Shown here in pieces: positions 52,372 to 61,844 of a stretch of 64,000 nt of DNA. The stretch's first letter is position 1, and every line of letters begins with the position of its first letter. The stretch comes from Parenemella sanctibonifatiensis (GTDB lineage Bacteria; Actinomycetota; Actinomycetes; Propionibacteriales; Propionibacteriaceae), in contig NZ_NMVJ01000009.1 in NCBI RefSeq assembly GCF_002250565.1, forward strand, positions 124,001 through 188,000, read 5' to 3'. The notes under the pieces were generated by a model. That model was not told the origin of the DNA. It saw nothing but the letters and a program-made list of their open reading frames with translations, and did not search any database. The position numbers and the translations under genes were made by a program.

Positions 52372-52596
52372 TCAGCCCCTCGGCGGGTAGGAGTCCCTCC
52401 CGTAGGAGTTCTTTTCACCGATGGTGCCGTCCAACTTCTTGATGACGTGCTCCACGCCCCGGTCCCTGGCCATCTCGCGGCCAGCCGCCTGCGCTGCTGC
52501 CTTGGTGTCGTGGACGTTGCTGGCACGGCTGTTGCCCTGCGCGCGGTTCTTCCACTGGCCGTCCTCGTGGTACGTCTCGATGTCGCCCTTGCTCAT
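52372..52596 (-). CDS. DUF2188-like small protein
   Basis: 74 residues from ATG 52596, chosen because AGGAGGTG lies 5 bp upstream; a GTG two codons earlier overlaps the RBS. The sequence GDIETYHEDGQWKNRAQGN, then ASNVHDTKAAAQAAGREMAR and VEHVIKKLDGTI, fits the DUF2188 pattern (Val/Gly beta hairpin, helix with Ala-Ala-x-x-Ala-Gly, then xHxxDGxI). Function unknown; common on plasmids and islands. Confidence 0.75.
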   Translation of the reverse strand: MSKGDIETYHEDGQWKNRAQGNSRASNVHDTKAAAQAAGREMARDRGVEHVIKKLDGTIGEKNSYGRDSYPPRG

Positions 52597-52676
52597 GTTC
52601 ACCTCCTTCTTAGGCTCGTCTCTGCTTCTCCAGCATGACCGGCACCTCTGACAATCTTCGGCGGCGTCATAGGCCC

Positions 52677-53429
52677 CTACTGCGCGCTCGCCTCAGTGCG
52701 CCAGTGGCTCAGGATGTCCTCGCGGAAGTGGTGCTTGGGTCGCTTCTTGACCCCCTTGGCGACTTCCTTGGCCACCTTCCAGAAGAGCATCGCCTCACGT
52801 CCCTTCCAGCCCTCCCGCAGTGCAGCAGCGAACAGCAGGTCCGGCTCGATGGCGTGTCCTCCCTTGCGCAACTCCATGAGTCCGTGGGTCACCCGGTCCC
52901 CGTCGCGGGAGTCGTGCATCGTGGTCCCGCCGTAGGTGCTCCCGGTGAACGACTTCATCGCGACGGCCACCACTGGGTCGGTGATGAGGGGCTCGGGAGT
53001 CTGGATGGGCGGGCCCGACAGGCACTGGGGCCGGAAGGCGTTGATCCAGGGACGGTCGAAGGGCAGATCGTCCCCGCCGATCCATCCGCCCCGCGCGTCG
53101 TTCTCCGGCACGTAGGCGTGCACGAGGCAGATTGGGTGCTCGAACGGCTCGATCTCCGCCAGGGTCTCCAACGGGAGGTCCACAGCGACGACAGGGCCGT
53201 CCGGAGCCCGGAAGGAACGACCGCCACGAGGACGTGGGCGTTCTGAGTGGACGACGATCCCCCGTGAGGGGGCCTTGGACTCCAGCCCCGCAGGGAGGTC
53301 CTCCTTGTCCCAGCACCACAGGGTGACGGGCTGGCCGTCCTCGGCGTGGTCCAAGGCCCAGCGAAGGGCGGTGATGAGGTCCTGGTCCCGGTTGGTCGTG
53401 TTGCACAGGGCGGTGTAGGCGCGCGTCAT
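52677..53429 (-). CDS. Unknown protein at the right end of the island
   Basis: 250 residues from ATG 53429 (MTRAYTALCNTTNRDQD); a TTG at 53474 would add 15 residues. N-terminal third (ITALRWALDHAEDGQPVTLW, LPAGLESKAPSRGIVVHSER) and a middle region with HPICLVHAYVPENDARGGW look like a globular alpha/beta protein. The C-terminus is basic (KVAKEVAKGVKKRPKHHF). No domain recognised. No membrane segment or signal peptide. It ends the accessory island. Confidence 0.6.
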   Translation of the reverse strand: MTRAYTALCNTTNRDQDLITALRWALDHAEDGQPVTLWCWDKEDLPAGLESKAPSRGIVVHSERPRPRGGRSFRAPDGPVVAVDLPLETLAEIEPFEHPICLVHAYVPENDARGGWIGGDDLPFDRPWINAFRPQCLSGPPIQTPEPLITDPVVAVAMKSFTGSTYGGTTMHDSRDGDRVTHGLMELRKGGHAIEPDLLFAAALREGWKGREAMLFWKVAKEVAKGVKKRPKHHFREDILSHWRTEASAQ

Positions 53430-53602
53430 GTCCAGGACGTTGCCAGAGGCCACTGACAGTTCTGGCGGGCTCAACCTTCTTGCTGCGGCCCAGCGCCGTG
53501 TGGTGAACCTACCCTTGGGCGTGTGGTGAAGTGTTCAGACCGTCTATGAGAGGCACGTCTGACGTGGGGTTTCGCCGTTTCCATGAATAGCCACCACACA
53601 CG

Positions 53603-53631
53603 AAGAGCCCGGCCACCTCGGCCGGGCTCTT
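53603..53631. terminator. Terminator of glpD at the right border of the island
   Basis: Perfect 12-bp arms AAGAGCCCGGCC and complement around ACCTC, followed on the + strand by TCTGCGTTTT. It lies 28 bp beyond the glpD stop and is useful to transcripts from either side. Confidence 0.9.
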
Positions 53632-53658
53632 CTGCGTTTTCGTAGGGTCTGGCCTTGG

Positions 53659-55395
53659 TCAGCGGACCTGCGGGTGCTCCGGGGCGGCAGCCAGGGCTGC
53701 GGCCGCTTCGGCATCGCTGTGGGTCTGCTCGGCGGCGAGCCGGGCCTCGATGAAGGCCTTGTAGGTCTCGACCTCCAAGCGGGTGCGGTTGGCATCCCAG
53801 CCCAGCTCGGCGGACAGCAGCTCCGCGACCTCCTCGGCAGCGTTCGCGCCACGGTCGCGGGTCTCGTAGTCCAACCGGGTACGCCGGGTGAGCACGTCAG
53901 CCAGATGCACCGCGCCCTCGGCGCGGGCGGCGTACACGACCTCGGCGCGCAGATAACGCTGCGCGTGCTCGAGCGGCTTGCCGAGGCTCTCGTCGGCGTC
54001 GATCAGCGCAAGGACGTCGGGCAGCAGCGAACCGTAGCGGAACAACAGTCGATTGATTCGCACCGAGTCGAAGCCGTACTTGCGGGCGATCTTGTTCTTG
54101 TCGCGTACCAAGCCCTTGTAGCCCTGCGCACCAATGACCGGGACAGAGGTGGTGAGGCTGGGGCGGTCGGGGTGGTCGCGGCGGATCGCGAAGTCGACGA
54201 CGTCCTCGGCCATCACCCGGTAGGTGGTGTACTTGCCGCCGGCAATCGCGCTGAGGCCGGGCTCCACCTCCATCACGGTGTGCTCACGCGACACCTTGGC
54301 GGAGGCGCCGTCGCCCTTGTCGACCGGCTGCAGCAGCGGCCGTAGGCCGGTGTACACGCCCACCACGTCATCGCGGGTGAGATCATTGGCCAGCACTGCA
54401 TTGGCGTGCTCGAGGACGTAGTCGATGTCATCAGAGGTGGCGGCGGGGACGGAGACGTCCTCGTTCCACTTGGTGTCTGTGGTGCCGATCACCCAGTACT
54501 CGTCCCACGGGATCAGGAAGAGCACCGACTTCTCGGTCTTGGTGATGACACCGGTGTCGGCATCGGCAGGGATCCGATCCTTCTCGACGGTGATGTGGAT
54601 GCCCTTGGAAGCCAGCACCTTGAGGCCGACCTCGGCACCAGCCAGCTCCTGCTGGTCCTGGGTCCAGACGCCGCCGGCCAGGATCACGTGCCCGCTGTGG
54701 ACCTCGAACTCGTCGCCAGTCAACTCATCGCGCACCCGTACGCCGACAACCTTCTTGCCCTCGTGGAGGTAGCCGACCACGGTGGTGTAGTTCGCCACGG
54801 CGGCGTCGTACTGAGCCGCCGAGCGGACCAGCATCATGACGAAGCGGGCGTCGTCCATCTGGCCGTCGTAGTACTCGATCGCGCCGGTGATGGACTTCTT
54901 CAACCCCGGGAAGACCTGGAGCATCTTCTTGTGGAAGAGGTGCCGGTGCCACGGAACTGCCCGGCGGCGACCGACGACCTGCATCAAGTCGTACAACATG
55001 ACGCCGGCGCCGATGTAGAAGCGGTCGATGAACTTGTGGAAGAAGGGGAAGACGAAGCTGATCGGACGCACCAAGTGTGGGGCGGTCCGCTTGATCAGCA
55101 GGTCTCGCTCCCGCAGTGCCTCAGCGACCAGCTTGAAGTCAAACATCTCGAGGTAGCGCAGGCCACCGTGCATCAGCTTCGAGGATCGCGAGGAGGTGCC
55201 CGCGGCCCAGTCTCGGGCTTCGACCAGCCCCACCGACAGGCCACGAGTCGCGGCATCGAAGGCAGCGCCGGCGCCGTTGACTCCGCCGCCCACGATCAGG
55301 ACGTCGAGGGGGTTGTCAGCGGTCGCGGCACGCAGGCGGTCTAGGTGCTCGCCTCGGGCCTCGGGGCCGAGGATGGACTGGCGCGGAGATGGCAC
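53659..55395 (-). CDS. glpD: Aerobic glycerol-3-phosphate dehydrogenase
   Basis: 578 residues from GTG 55395, AAGGAG 6 bp upstream; the frame extends further but without homology. FAD-binding VLIVGGGVNGAGAAFDAATRG (quoted as VGGGVNGAG, about residues 41-49), the RSSKLMHGGLRYLE family signature, HILxGGxW-like segment, and GGKYTTYRVMAEDVVD near the middle of the C-terminal part. It oxidises glycerol 3-phosphate to dihydroxyacetone phosphate at the membrane, passing electrons to quinone. Transcribed alone; no glpF or glpK beside it. Confidence 0.94.
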   Translation of the reverse strand: MPSPRQSILGPEARGEHLDRLRAATADNPLDVLIVGGGVNGAGAAFDAATRGLSVGLVEARDWAAGTSSRSSKLMHGGLRYLEMFDFKLVAEALRERDLLIKRTAPHLVRPISFVFPFFHKFIDRFYIGAGVMLYDLMQVVGRRRAVPWHRHLFHKKMLQVFPGLKKSITGAIEYYDGQMDDARFVMMLVRSAAQYDAAVANYTTVVGYLHEGKKVVGVRVRDELTGDEFEVHSGHVILAGGVWTQDQQELAGAEVGLKVLASKGIHITVEKDRIPADADTGVITKTEKSVLFLIPWDEYWVIGTTDTKWNEDVSVPAATSDDIDYVLEHANAVLANDLTRDDVVGVYTGLRPLLQPVDKGDGASAKVSREHTVMEVEPGLSAIAGGKYTTYRVMAEDVVDFAIRRDHPDRPSLTTSVPVIGAQGYKGLVRDKNKIARKYGFDSVRINRLLFRYGSLLPDVLALIDADESLGKPLEHAQRYLRAEVVYAARAEGAVHLADVLTRRTRLDYETRDRGANAAEEVAELLSAELGWDANRTRLEVETYKAFIEARLAAEQTHSDAEAAAALAAAPEHPQVR

Positions 55396-55546
55396 TGGGG
55401 GCTCCTTTGCTGACGACGTTGTTGTCTGCCAGTCTCCGCCCGCTGAGCGCCCGTTGCAAGGCCGGTGCACGAACGTGCGACCCCCCGGGGCCGGGTCGGG
55501 GCCGCTTGCCCACCCAGCCGTAGGTGGTCGCTGGCATGATGGCGGC

Positions 55547-56554
55547 GTGATTCAGCTCCACGACATCGACCCGATTCTGTTCAGCCTCGGGCCGTTGCAG
55601 ATCCACTGGTATGGCCTGATGTACGGAATCGGGTTCCTCGTGGCCTGGCTGATCGGCAGCAGTCGGGTCCGCGCCGGCCGGCTGCCGGGCGTCGACGAGG
55701 ACGGTTTCGCCAGCTTCATGATCGCGATGATCGCGGGCGTGCTGTTGGGCGGTCGGATCGGGTACGTCCTGTTCTACAGCTTCGACACCTTCGCGGCGGA
55801 TCCGCTGTCGATCATCAAGATCTGGGAAGGCGGGATGAGCTTCCACGGCGGGCTGATCGGCGTACTGATCGCGGCCTGGGTCTGGAAGCGCAAGCGAACC
55901 GAGTTCACCTACTGGGACCTGGTCGACTTCGTCGCGCCATTGGTTCCGGCAGGGCTGGGCCTGGGTCGGCTCGGCAACTTCATCAACGGCGAACTGTGGG
56001 GCAAGTACACCGGCGGCGACTGGGGTGTGATCTTCCCCAGCGACCCGGAATTGTCGGGGTACACCATGGCGCAGTTGCGCCAGATGTACGCCGCGGGGCA
56101 GCTCGATGCGTTTGCCCGGCATCCCTCCCAGCTCTACCAGGCCTTCCTGGAAGGTCTGGTCCTCTTCACGGTGCTGTACGTGGTGTCGCGGCGGCCGCGG
56201 CGCCGCTTCCTGATCTCGGGTCTGTTCGCGCTCGGCTACGGGCTGGCGCGGTTTGCGGTCGAGTTCGTACGCGTGCCGGACGCCCAGCTCGGCTACCTCG
56301 GCATGGGTTGGCTGACGATGGGACAGCTGCTCAGCCTGCCGCTGATCCTGCTCGGCATCGGGCTGATCATCCTGTCCCGTACCTCACCGGTCCTCGAGCC
56401 GAAGCCGGTCGAGCCGGGCGCTGGTGCAGGGGAGAAGGACGGGACTGAGGGTCAGGATGACGGGGACGGTGGCCCGGACGCTGAGGTCGAGGCGGGCAGT
56501 GAGCAACCGGGCGAAGCCGATCAGGCTGACGAGCCGGGCGGCACGAAGGCCTAG
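55547..56554 (+). CDS. lgt: Prolipoprotein diacylglyceryl transferase
   Basis: 335 residues from GTG 55547. Seven membrane helices. Family motifs: HWYGLMYGIGF, GGRIGYVLFY, SFHGGLIGV and GLGLGRLGNFINGELWG, then RHPSQLYQAFLEG. It transfers diacylglycerol from phosphatidylglycerol to the lipobox Cys of lipoproteins such as those at 18046 and 59053. The C-terminal 65 residues are an acidic, Gly/Glu/Asp-rich cytoplasmic tail, as often in actinobacteria. Confidence 0.95.
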   Translation: MIQLHDIDPILFSLGPLQIHWYGLMYGIGFLVAWLIGSSRVRAGRLPGVDEDGFASFMIAMIAGVLLGGRIGYVLFYSFDTFAADPLSIIKIWEGGMSFHGGLIGVLIAAWVWKRKRTEFTYWDLVDFVAPLVPAGLGLGRLGNFINGELWGKYTGGDWGVIFPSDPELSGYTMAQLRQMYAAGQLDAFARHPSQLYQAFLEGLVLFTVLYVVSRRPRRRFLISGLFALGYGLARFAVEFVRVPDAQLGYLGMGWLTMGQLLSLPLILLGIGLIILSRTSPVLEPKPVEPGAGAGEKDGTEGQDDGDGGPDAEVEAGSEQPGEADQADEPGGTKA

Positions 56555-56654
56555 GTTGGTCTCGCACACGACTGGCCCTCGTGGTCACCACCGGTTACTC
56601 GACGAGCTGATGTGGGGAGTAGCTCGGTGTGCAGGCCGGAACGCCGATCAGGTT

Positions 56655-56682
56655 GCGCGACCTCAGGAAGCTGTAGTTGCAT
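56655..56682. repeat. Decayed single copy of the double-palindrome element (copy D)
   Basis: Contains GACCTCAG and AAGCTGTAGTTGCAT in the register of the 28-bp palindrome. The partner expected 51 bp to the left is only faintly visible (CGAGCT/AGCTCG around 56603-56626). It lies just upstream of the truncated solute-binding protein gene. Confidence 0.6.
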
Positions 56683-56765
56683 CACATGGCCCACCCGGAG
56701 ATTCCGACCCGGTTTGGTACGCCCCCGTCAGCAACTGCTGACGAGCGTCGGCCCTGAGAAACCGT

Positions 56766-58228
56766 TGTCTAGCCCCGACATCCCCGGTGACGGCCCGGTG
56801 CCGGACACCTTCCTCAACTACCCGGCCGATCCGGTCACCTTCTTCCCGGAGCCGCTGCCCGAGATCGAGCCGATCAGCTATCTGGTGCAGGGCAACGCGC
56901 CCGGCGTCGCGATGGAGCAGAACTCCCGCTACCAGGGCATCACCGAGGCCATCGGGGCGAATGTCGAATTCATCTTCGGTGGCATCGGCGACGCCTACCG
57001 CAGCAAGTTCACCACCTTGATCGCGTCGGGTGACCTGCCCGATCTGATGATGATGCAGAGCGTCAGCCAGATGCCGCAGATGCTGGAGAGTCAGTTCGTC
57101 GACCTCACCGACCGGTTGTCGGGCGACGGCGTCACCCAGTACAAGGGGTTGGCCTCCAAGCCGACGGAATCGTGGAACACCCCGCTGCTCAACGGGCGCC
57201 TGTGGGGCGTGCCGATGCCGCTGATCCCGGCCGCCAACATCATCAGCTACCGCCCCGACCTGACCGAGTCGATGGGCGTACCGAAGCCCGAGTTCGGTGA
57301 TGTCGAGGACTTCGAGGACCTGCTCAAGGAGTTGAGCCGGCCGCAGGAGGGCAAGTTTGCGCTCGGTGGCGATCCCTCCAGCTGGATGGTCGGGATCATG
57401 CAGCAGATGTACAAGGCGCCCAACGGCTGGTCCAAGGAAGGCGACCGGTTCGTCAGCGCCTACGAGTCCGAGGAGTACGCCTCCGCGGTCGAGTCGGTGA
57501 AGCGGATGTGGAGCGCCGGCGTCTTCCATCCGAACTCCTTCTCCGAGCCGGGCAACTACAACGTCTGGTTCAAGGGCGGAGTGGTCTCGGTCTACACCCA
57601 GAACTTCTCGGGTTGGTCCTACTACGCCCAGAACAACCCCTTCCCGATCGACTCGATGCATCCGGTCAGCTTCGACGGCTCCCAGTACGAGGGGTTTCAG
57701 GGCGGCGCCGGCTTCGGCGGCTACGTCGGCATCTCCAAGGGTGCCTCGGAGGAGCGGATCGACGAGCTGCTGCGGGTGCTGGACTTCATGGCGGCCCCAT
57801 TCGGCAGCAAGGAGTTCCTCCTCAACTACTACGGCCAGGAGGGCGACAACTACGAGATCGACGCGAACGGCAACCCGGTCGGCAACAAGCGGGCGGTCGA
57901 TGAGTACATCGCCGGCTTCACCTACATGGGTGTCCCGTACGCCGCGCAGCTCTACACCCCCGGGATGGAGGACGTGACCACCGCTCAGGCGGACTACCTC
58001 GCGAAGTACCAGCCGCACGTCAAGCCGAGCCCGATCACCGGCCTCTACTCCGAGACCGCCGTCAGCGACGGTGCGCCGGCCGGAATCAAGCTCACCGACG
58101 CGATCCGCGACATCATCCAGGACCGTCGGCCGATGGCGAGCCTGGCCGATGCCGTGGCGGAGTGGAAGGCCGATGCCGGCGACAAGATCGCCGAGGAATA
58201 CCAGGCCGCAGAGCAGGCGGCTGGCTGA
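56766..58228 (+). pseudogene. Solute-binding protein of a carbohydrate ABC importer, signal peptide missing
   Basis: About 487 residues from TTG 56766. The mature part is intact and matches large LipO-like extracellular sugar-binding proteins (PADPVTFFPEPLPEIEPISY, PDLMMMQSVSQMPQML, WGVPMPLIPAANIISYRPD). There is no signal peptide, lipobox or convincing RBS; the open frame upstream encodes unrelated residues and contains the decayed palindrome. No permease or ATPase gene is nearby. It probably lost its 5' end and is not exported, although the reading frame is undamaged, which suggests a recent event or an undetected start. Confidence 0.65.
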
Positions 58229-58245
58229 CCTGAGGCCCCTGGCGT

Positions 58246-58279
58246 ACGCCGGGTGCTCCCGCCGCGGGGCGCCCGGCGT
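58246..58279 (+). terminator. Hairpin after the solute-binding protein gene
   Basis: Arms ACGCCGGGTGC and GCGCCCGGCGT pair with one wobble position, 18 bp after the stop codon. No T-run. Confidence 0.55.
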
Positions 58280-58422
58280 TGCTGATCCCGGCCACGGCCC
58301 ACGTGGCGAAGCGGACCGTTGGAGGTCTACTCTGGTCCGGCGAACGGCCGGGGCGGGTATGCTCGTAGGTTCGGCCACCCGTCTTGGATGGCCGATACGC
58401 ATTTTTCTGACAGGGAGATGTG

Positions 58423-59046
58423 ATGAGCGAGAACACGGCGTCCATGGTGGCGGCGAGCGCAGGAACCACTGCGACCGCAGCGACCATGGACTCGTTGGAT
58501 CGTTTGATGGAGGAGGCGCGGCAGCGCATCCTCACCGGGGAAGCTGACGAACTCGAGGACGTCGAGGCCTTCCTGGCCGGGGGACTCACCGGTGCCGGCG
58601 CACCGGCGGACGAGGACTCCGACCCCGACGACCTGGCCGCCCAGCTGTGGAGCGAGTGCTACGAACTCGCCTCCGAATGGGAGGACCTGCAGACCGACGT
58701 CGACCGACTGGCTGACGCCTTCGAGATCCTCGAGGACAGCGGCGTCCAGTGCCGCCTCTTCTCCAACTGGGACGACGTCACCATCACCGCCCGCCACCGC
58801 GGCGCCGTGCTGGTCTCGGCCGACGCCTGGCGCCGGCTCTCCCCGGAGGAGCGACGACCGCTGACGCTGACCTGGACCGGTGGCTGCGCCAGCGACCGGC
58901 AGGTCGCCAAGCAGATCCTCACCGCACTGGAGATGGCTGGCTTGCAGCCCACTCAGCGCGGCGACGACACCCTCACGGTGCCGGTGCTGTGGCGCTGGCA
59001 CGTCGACCCCCTCGATGACGACGGGGACGACGACGATGACGACTGA
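58423..59046 (+). CDS. Acidic cytoplasmic protein of unknown function
   Basis: 207 residues from ATG 58423 with GGGAGA upstream. It is strongly acidic. The N-terminal helical part (SLDRLMEEARQRILTGEADE) and a middle segment (LWSECYELASEWEDLQTDVD) lead to a compact domain (TITARHRGAVLVSADAWRRL, LTWTGGCASDRQVAKQILTA). The protein ends in a long Asp run. No known family recognised. Transcribed alone. Confidence 0.65.
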   Translation: MSENTASMVAASAGTTATAATMDSLDRLMEEARQRILTGEADELEDVEAFLAGGLTGAGAPADEDSDPDDLAAQLWSECYELASEWEDLQTDVDRLADAFEILEDSGVQCRLFSNWDDVTITARHRGAVLVSADAWRRLSPEERRPLTLTWTGGCASDRQVAKQILTALEMAGLQPTQRGDDTLTVPVLWRWHVDPLDDDGDDDDDD

Positions 59047-59052
59047 GCCGGC

Positions 59053-59688
59053 TCAGTCCTGGCGGTAAGGCTGAACCTTCCCGTCCTCGCCCAGACACTG
59101 GTCTCCGGCGATCGAGGACGGGAAGGACACCGCCTTCAAGGTTGCGCAGTCGGGCGCGTCCTGACCCGCCCACGCTTCCTGCCACCGGTCGTCGATGACG
59201 GCCCAGAAGACCGCATGCCCGCCACAGGCGGTGACGCCACCCTTGGCGAACCCATCGGTACGCAGTTGGTCGACGTACACGGTGGCCGAGTCACACTCCT
59301 TGAGCGCCTCGGCCAAGGTCTGCTGCAGCATCGTCTTGAACGCATCCGGCGCGCCGACCAGCTTGTCGAGGTCGGCGTCGGTACGGATCTGGATCCCGTC
59401 GGGGCTGTCAACGGTGTAGTCGATCAGCTCCACCTCGCCACTCGAACCGGGGGCGGCGCTGGACTCGGACCCACTGGGGGTGGCCGGTCCGCTGGACTGG
59501 CTGGTGGCCGGGGCCGAGGTGCCCGGGTCGGTCGACGTCTCCTCCGGTTCGCCCGTGCAGCCGACCAGCAGGATCGCGCTGGCGGCCAGAGCGACCACGG
59601 AACGGGCCCACCGCGGCGTACGCATGGCGGACCGGTGCTGCGACAACGGATTCGGCGGCTGGACCTCAGGCCTGGGGGAAGCGCTCAT
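59053..59688 (-). CDS. Putative lipoprotein of unknown function
   Basis: 211 residues from ATG 59688 (AGGGTGA upstream). The in-frame ATG at 59625 gives a textbook lipoprotein signal, MRTPRWARSVVALAASAILL followed by the lipobox LVGC, and may be the true start. Ser/Thr/Pro-rich linker after the Cys, then a small globular domain (about 85-211) with four Cys residues. It is convergent with the gene at 58423, only 6 bp apart. Function unknown. Confidence 0.7.
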   Translation of the reverse strand: MSASPRPEVQPPNPLSQHRSAMRTPRWARSVVALAASAILLVGCTGEPEETSTDPGTSAPATSQSSGPATPSGSESSAAPGSSGEVELIDYTVDSPDGIQIRTDADLDKLVGAPDAFKTMLQQTLAEALKECDSATVYVDQLRTDGFAKGGVTACGGHAVFWAVIDDRWQEAWAGQDAPDCATLKAVSFPSSIAGDQCLGEDGKVQPYRQD

Positions 59689-59723
59689 GGGATCACCCTA
59701 AGGGTGGCAGGTGCCGATCCGGG

Positions 59724-60806
59724 TCAATCCCGCTGATCACGTACGCCGCGTCCCCGCGAGTCCTTCGGCAGCGCGCCGCGCTGCCCCAGCGTGCCCCACC
59801 GGTTCGGGTCCTGCTTGTCGATCGATGTAGGGGTGGTGGGGTCGGGGAATCGGTCGCGCGGGTCGTCCGCATCGCCCTGGACCGGCCACGGGGCGTACTT
59901 GATCAGCAGCGCCAGCACCGCGGCCGGGGCGATCCAGCCCATCACGCCGGTGATCCCGATGAGCGCCGGGTTGATGACCTGATCGCCGCTGCCGAGCAGC
60001 CGCGGCAGCCCCATCGACGCCGTGAAAGTCCCCAGCGCGAGTGCCGAGGGCCACACCGAGCGGGTCCACGAGCGCAGCCACCCCAGCAGACCGCCGACCA
60101 CGATGGTGTACCCGCAGTAGGCCAGCACCGCGACGACGGGATTGACGCCGGGATAGAGCCAGCCGGTGACCAGCAGCGGGGTGAGTGAGAGCGCCCACGC
60201 CAGACCGGTCAGCACGATGGTGGGGATCAGCGAGTAGCGCTGCCGCAGCTTCGGGAAGAGATAGCCGCGCCAGCCCATCTCCTCCACGATCGCGGGCCAG
60301 ATGCCCAGCAGGCCGGAGAAGAAGACCTGCATGCCCAGGGTGCCGAGGAATTCGCGGGTGTCGACCACGGGCGGTTCCAGGCCGGCGACCTCGTAGGAGA
60401 CCCGCAGCGCCTCCGTCATGCCGGTGTAGTTGACCAGGTCGAACTCGTACAACCCCACCAGGGCGGACAGGCCCAGCCCGGCGACGGTCAGCAGCGGCGG
60501 CACCAGCAGCGCCGCCAGCATTCCGAGAACGAACTTGCCCAGATTGCCACCGAGCTGGACGTCGAGCTCGATGATGCCCTGCTTCTCGACATAAATCAGC
60601 GTGAAGATCGCCGCGGCGGCGGGGACGACCGCGACCCACTGCGTGGTGACGGCAAACCATTCGCTGTGCAGGCCGCCGGTGGTGAGCGCCGGCATCGCGA
60701 GCAGGCCGATCCCGACGAAGACCGCCACCAGGAAGGTGACGAGGCCCCTGCGCCACGGAACTGCCGCGATCGGCTGGGCGGAGTCATCGGATTCGGGCCA
60801 CTGCAT
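59724..60806 (-). CDS. CPBP/CAAX-family membrane metalloprotease
   Basis: 360 residues from ATG 60806, AGGA upstream. About eight membrane helices. The catalytic signature EEMGWRGYLFPKL (EExxxR type, about residue 190) is followed by a second conserved helix with a Thr-Pro-rich segment. The usual HxxxN motif is not obvious, so activity is uncertain. A cytoplasmic tail of about 55 residues rich in Asp, Pro and Arg ends the protein. CPBP proteins act in prenyl-protein-like processing or bacteriocin immunity. Confidence 0.8.
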   Translation of the reverse strand: MQWPESDDSAQPIAAVPWRRGLVTFLVAVFVGIGLLAMPALTTGGLHSEWFAVTTQWVAVVPAAAAIFTLIYVEKQGIIELDVQLGGNLGKFVLGMLAALLVPPLLTVAGLGLSALVGLYEFDLVNYTGMTEALRVSYEVAGLEPPVVDTREFLGTLGMQVFFSGLLGIWPAIVEEMGWRGYLFPKLRQRYSLIPTIVLTGLAWALSLTPLLVTGWLYPGVNPVVAVLAYCGYTIVVGGLLGWLRSWTRSVWPSALALGTFTASMGLPRLLGSGDQVINPALIGITGVMGWIAPAAVLALLIKYAPWPVQGDADDPRDRFPDPTTPTSIDKQDPNRWGTLGQRGALPKDSRGRGVRDQRD

Positions 60807-60931
60807 GCATGTCCTGTCGGGTCGGGCTCCGACACGGGACTGGGGTCGGAGCAACGTGCCCTGACTCTACCCGTGGCGCCGCAGAGTCCCGATTTCTTGG
60901 GTCGCACACCTGGACCGGGCGCGTACGTGGA

Positions 60932-61768
60932 TCAGTCGGCGGAGAGGCCCCCGGGCTCGACGGGTGCCCATTCCTCCACCAGCTCCACGACATCCGCGAT
61001 GCCGTCCTTCACGAAGGTCGGGCGGTAGGGGAAGCGGGTGATCTCGGCGGCCTGGGTGGAGCCGCTCAGCACCAGGATCGTGCGCAGGCCCGCCTCGATG
61101 CCCGAGACCACATCGGTGTCCATCCGGTCACCGATCATCACGGTGGTCTCCGAATGGGCCTCGATCCGGTTCAGGGCCGACCGCATCATCAGCGGATTGG
61201 GCTTGCCGACGTAATAGGGGTTGATACCGGTGGCCTGGGTGATCATCGCGGCCACCGAACCGGTCGCCGGGATCGGACCATCGGCGGAGGGCCCGGTCGG
61301 ATCGGGGTTGGTCGCGATGAACTTCGCGCCACGGGAAATCAGCCGGATCGCTTGGGTGATGGCGGTGAAGGAGTAGGAACGGGTCTCGCCGAGCACCACG
61401 TACTCAGGGCTGACGTCGTCCTGCACGAAACCGGCATCGTGGATCGCCGACGTCAGGCCGGTCTCGCCGATCACGTACGCCGAGGAGCCCGGGCTCTGTT
61501 CGCGGAGGAACTGTGCGGTCGCCAGGGCTGAGGTCCACAGCGCGGACTCGGGGATCTCGATGCCGCCGCGGGCGAGCCGGGCCTGCAGGTCCCGGGGGGT
61601 GAAGATGGAGTTGTTGGTGAGGACGAGATAGCGGCGGCCCATGCGTTCCAGCGCCGCGATGAAGTCATTCGCGCCGGGCAGTGCCTGCTGCTCGTGCACC
61701 AGCACACCGTCCATGTCGGTGAGCCAGCAGTGAACCGCCTCGGGAGCACGGTTGGAATCCTTGGTCAC
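60932..61768 (-). CDS. HAD-superfamily IIA phosphatase, NagD-like
   Basis: 278 residues, GTG start at 61768 with AAGGAGG upstream. HAD motifs: LTDMDGVLV (I), VLTNNS (II), KPNPLMMRSAL (III) and MIGDRMDTDV (IV), plus the type IIA cap with FIATNPDPTGP. Such enzymes hydrolyse sugar or nucleoside monophosphates, and some act as phosphoglycolate or UMP phosphatases. The precise substrate is unknown. Confidence 0.9.
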   Translation of the reverse strand: MTKDSNRAPEAVHCWLTDMDGVLVHEQQALPGANDFIAALERMGRRYLVLTNNSIFTPRDLQARLARGGIEIPESALWTSALATAQFLREQSPGSSAYVIGETGLTSAIHDAGFVQDDVSPEYVVLGETRSYSFTAITQAIRLISRGAKFIATNPDPTGPSADGPIPATGSVAAMITQATGINPYYVGKPNPLMMRSALNRIEAHSETTVMIGDRMDTDVVSGIEAGLRTILVLSGSTQAAEITRFPYRPTFVKDGIADVVELVEEWAPVEPGGLSAD

Positions 61769-61844
61769 GGTGCACCTCCTTGCCGCCCAGCCTACTGGGC
61801 AGCTCTGCGGTCCCCGGCGCGAGCGGGTCGGCTACCGTGAGCCT

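Noticed and set aside
39851-53500. Prophage
   Set aside because: There are no capsid, portal, terminase, tail or lysis genes; only a broken recombinase and transposase with defence genes.
39636-53596. GGCTATTCA near 39643 and its complement near 53586 as island ends
   Set aside because: Only 9 bp match in inverted orientation, which is too short to separate from chance.
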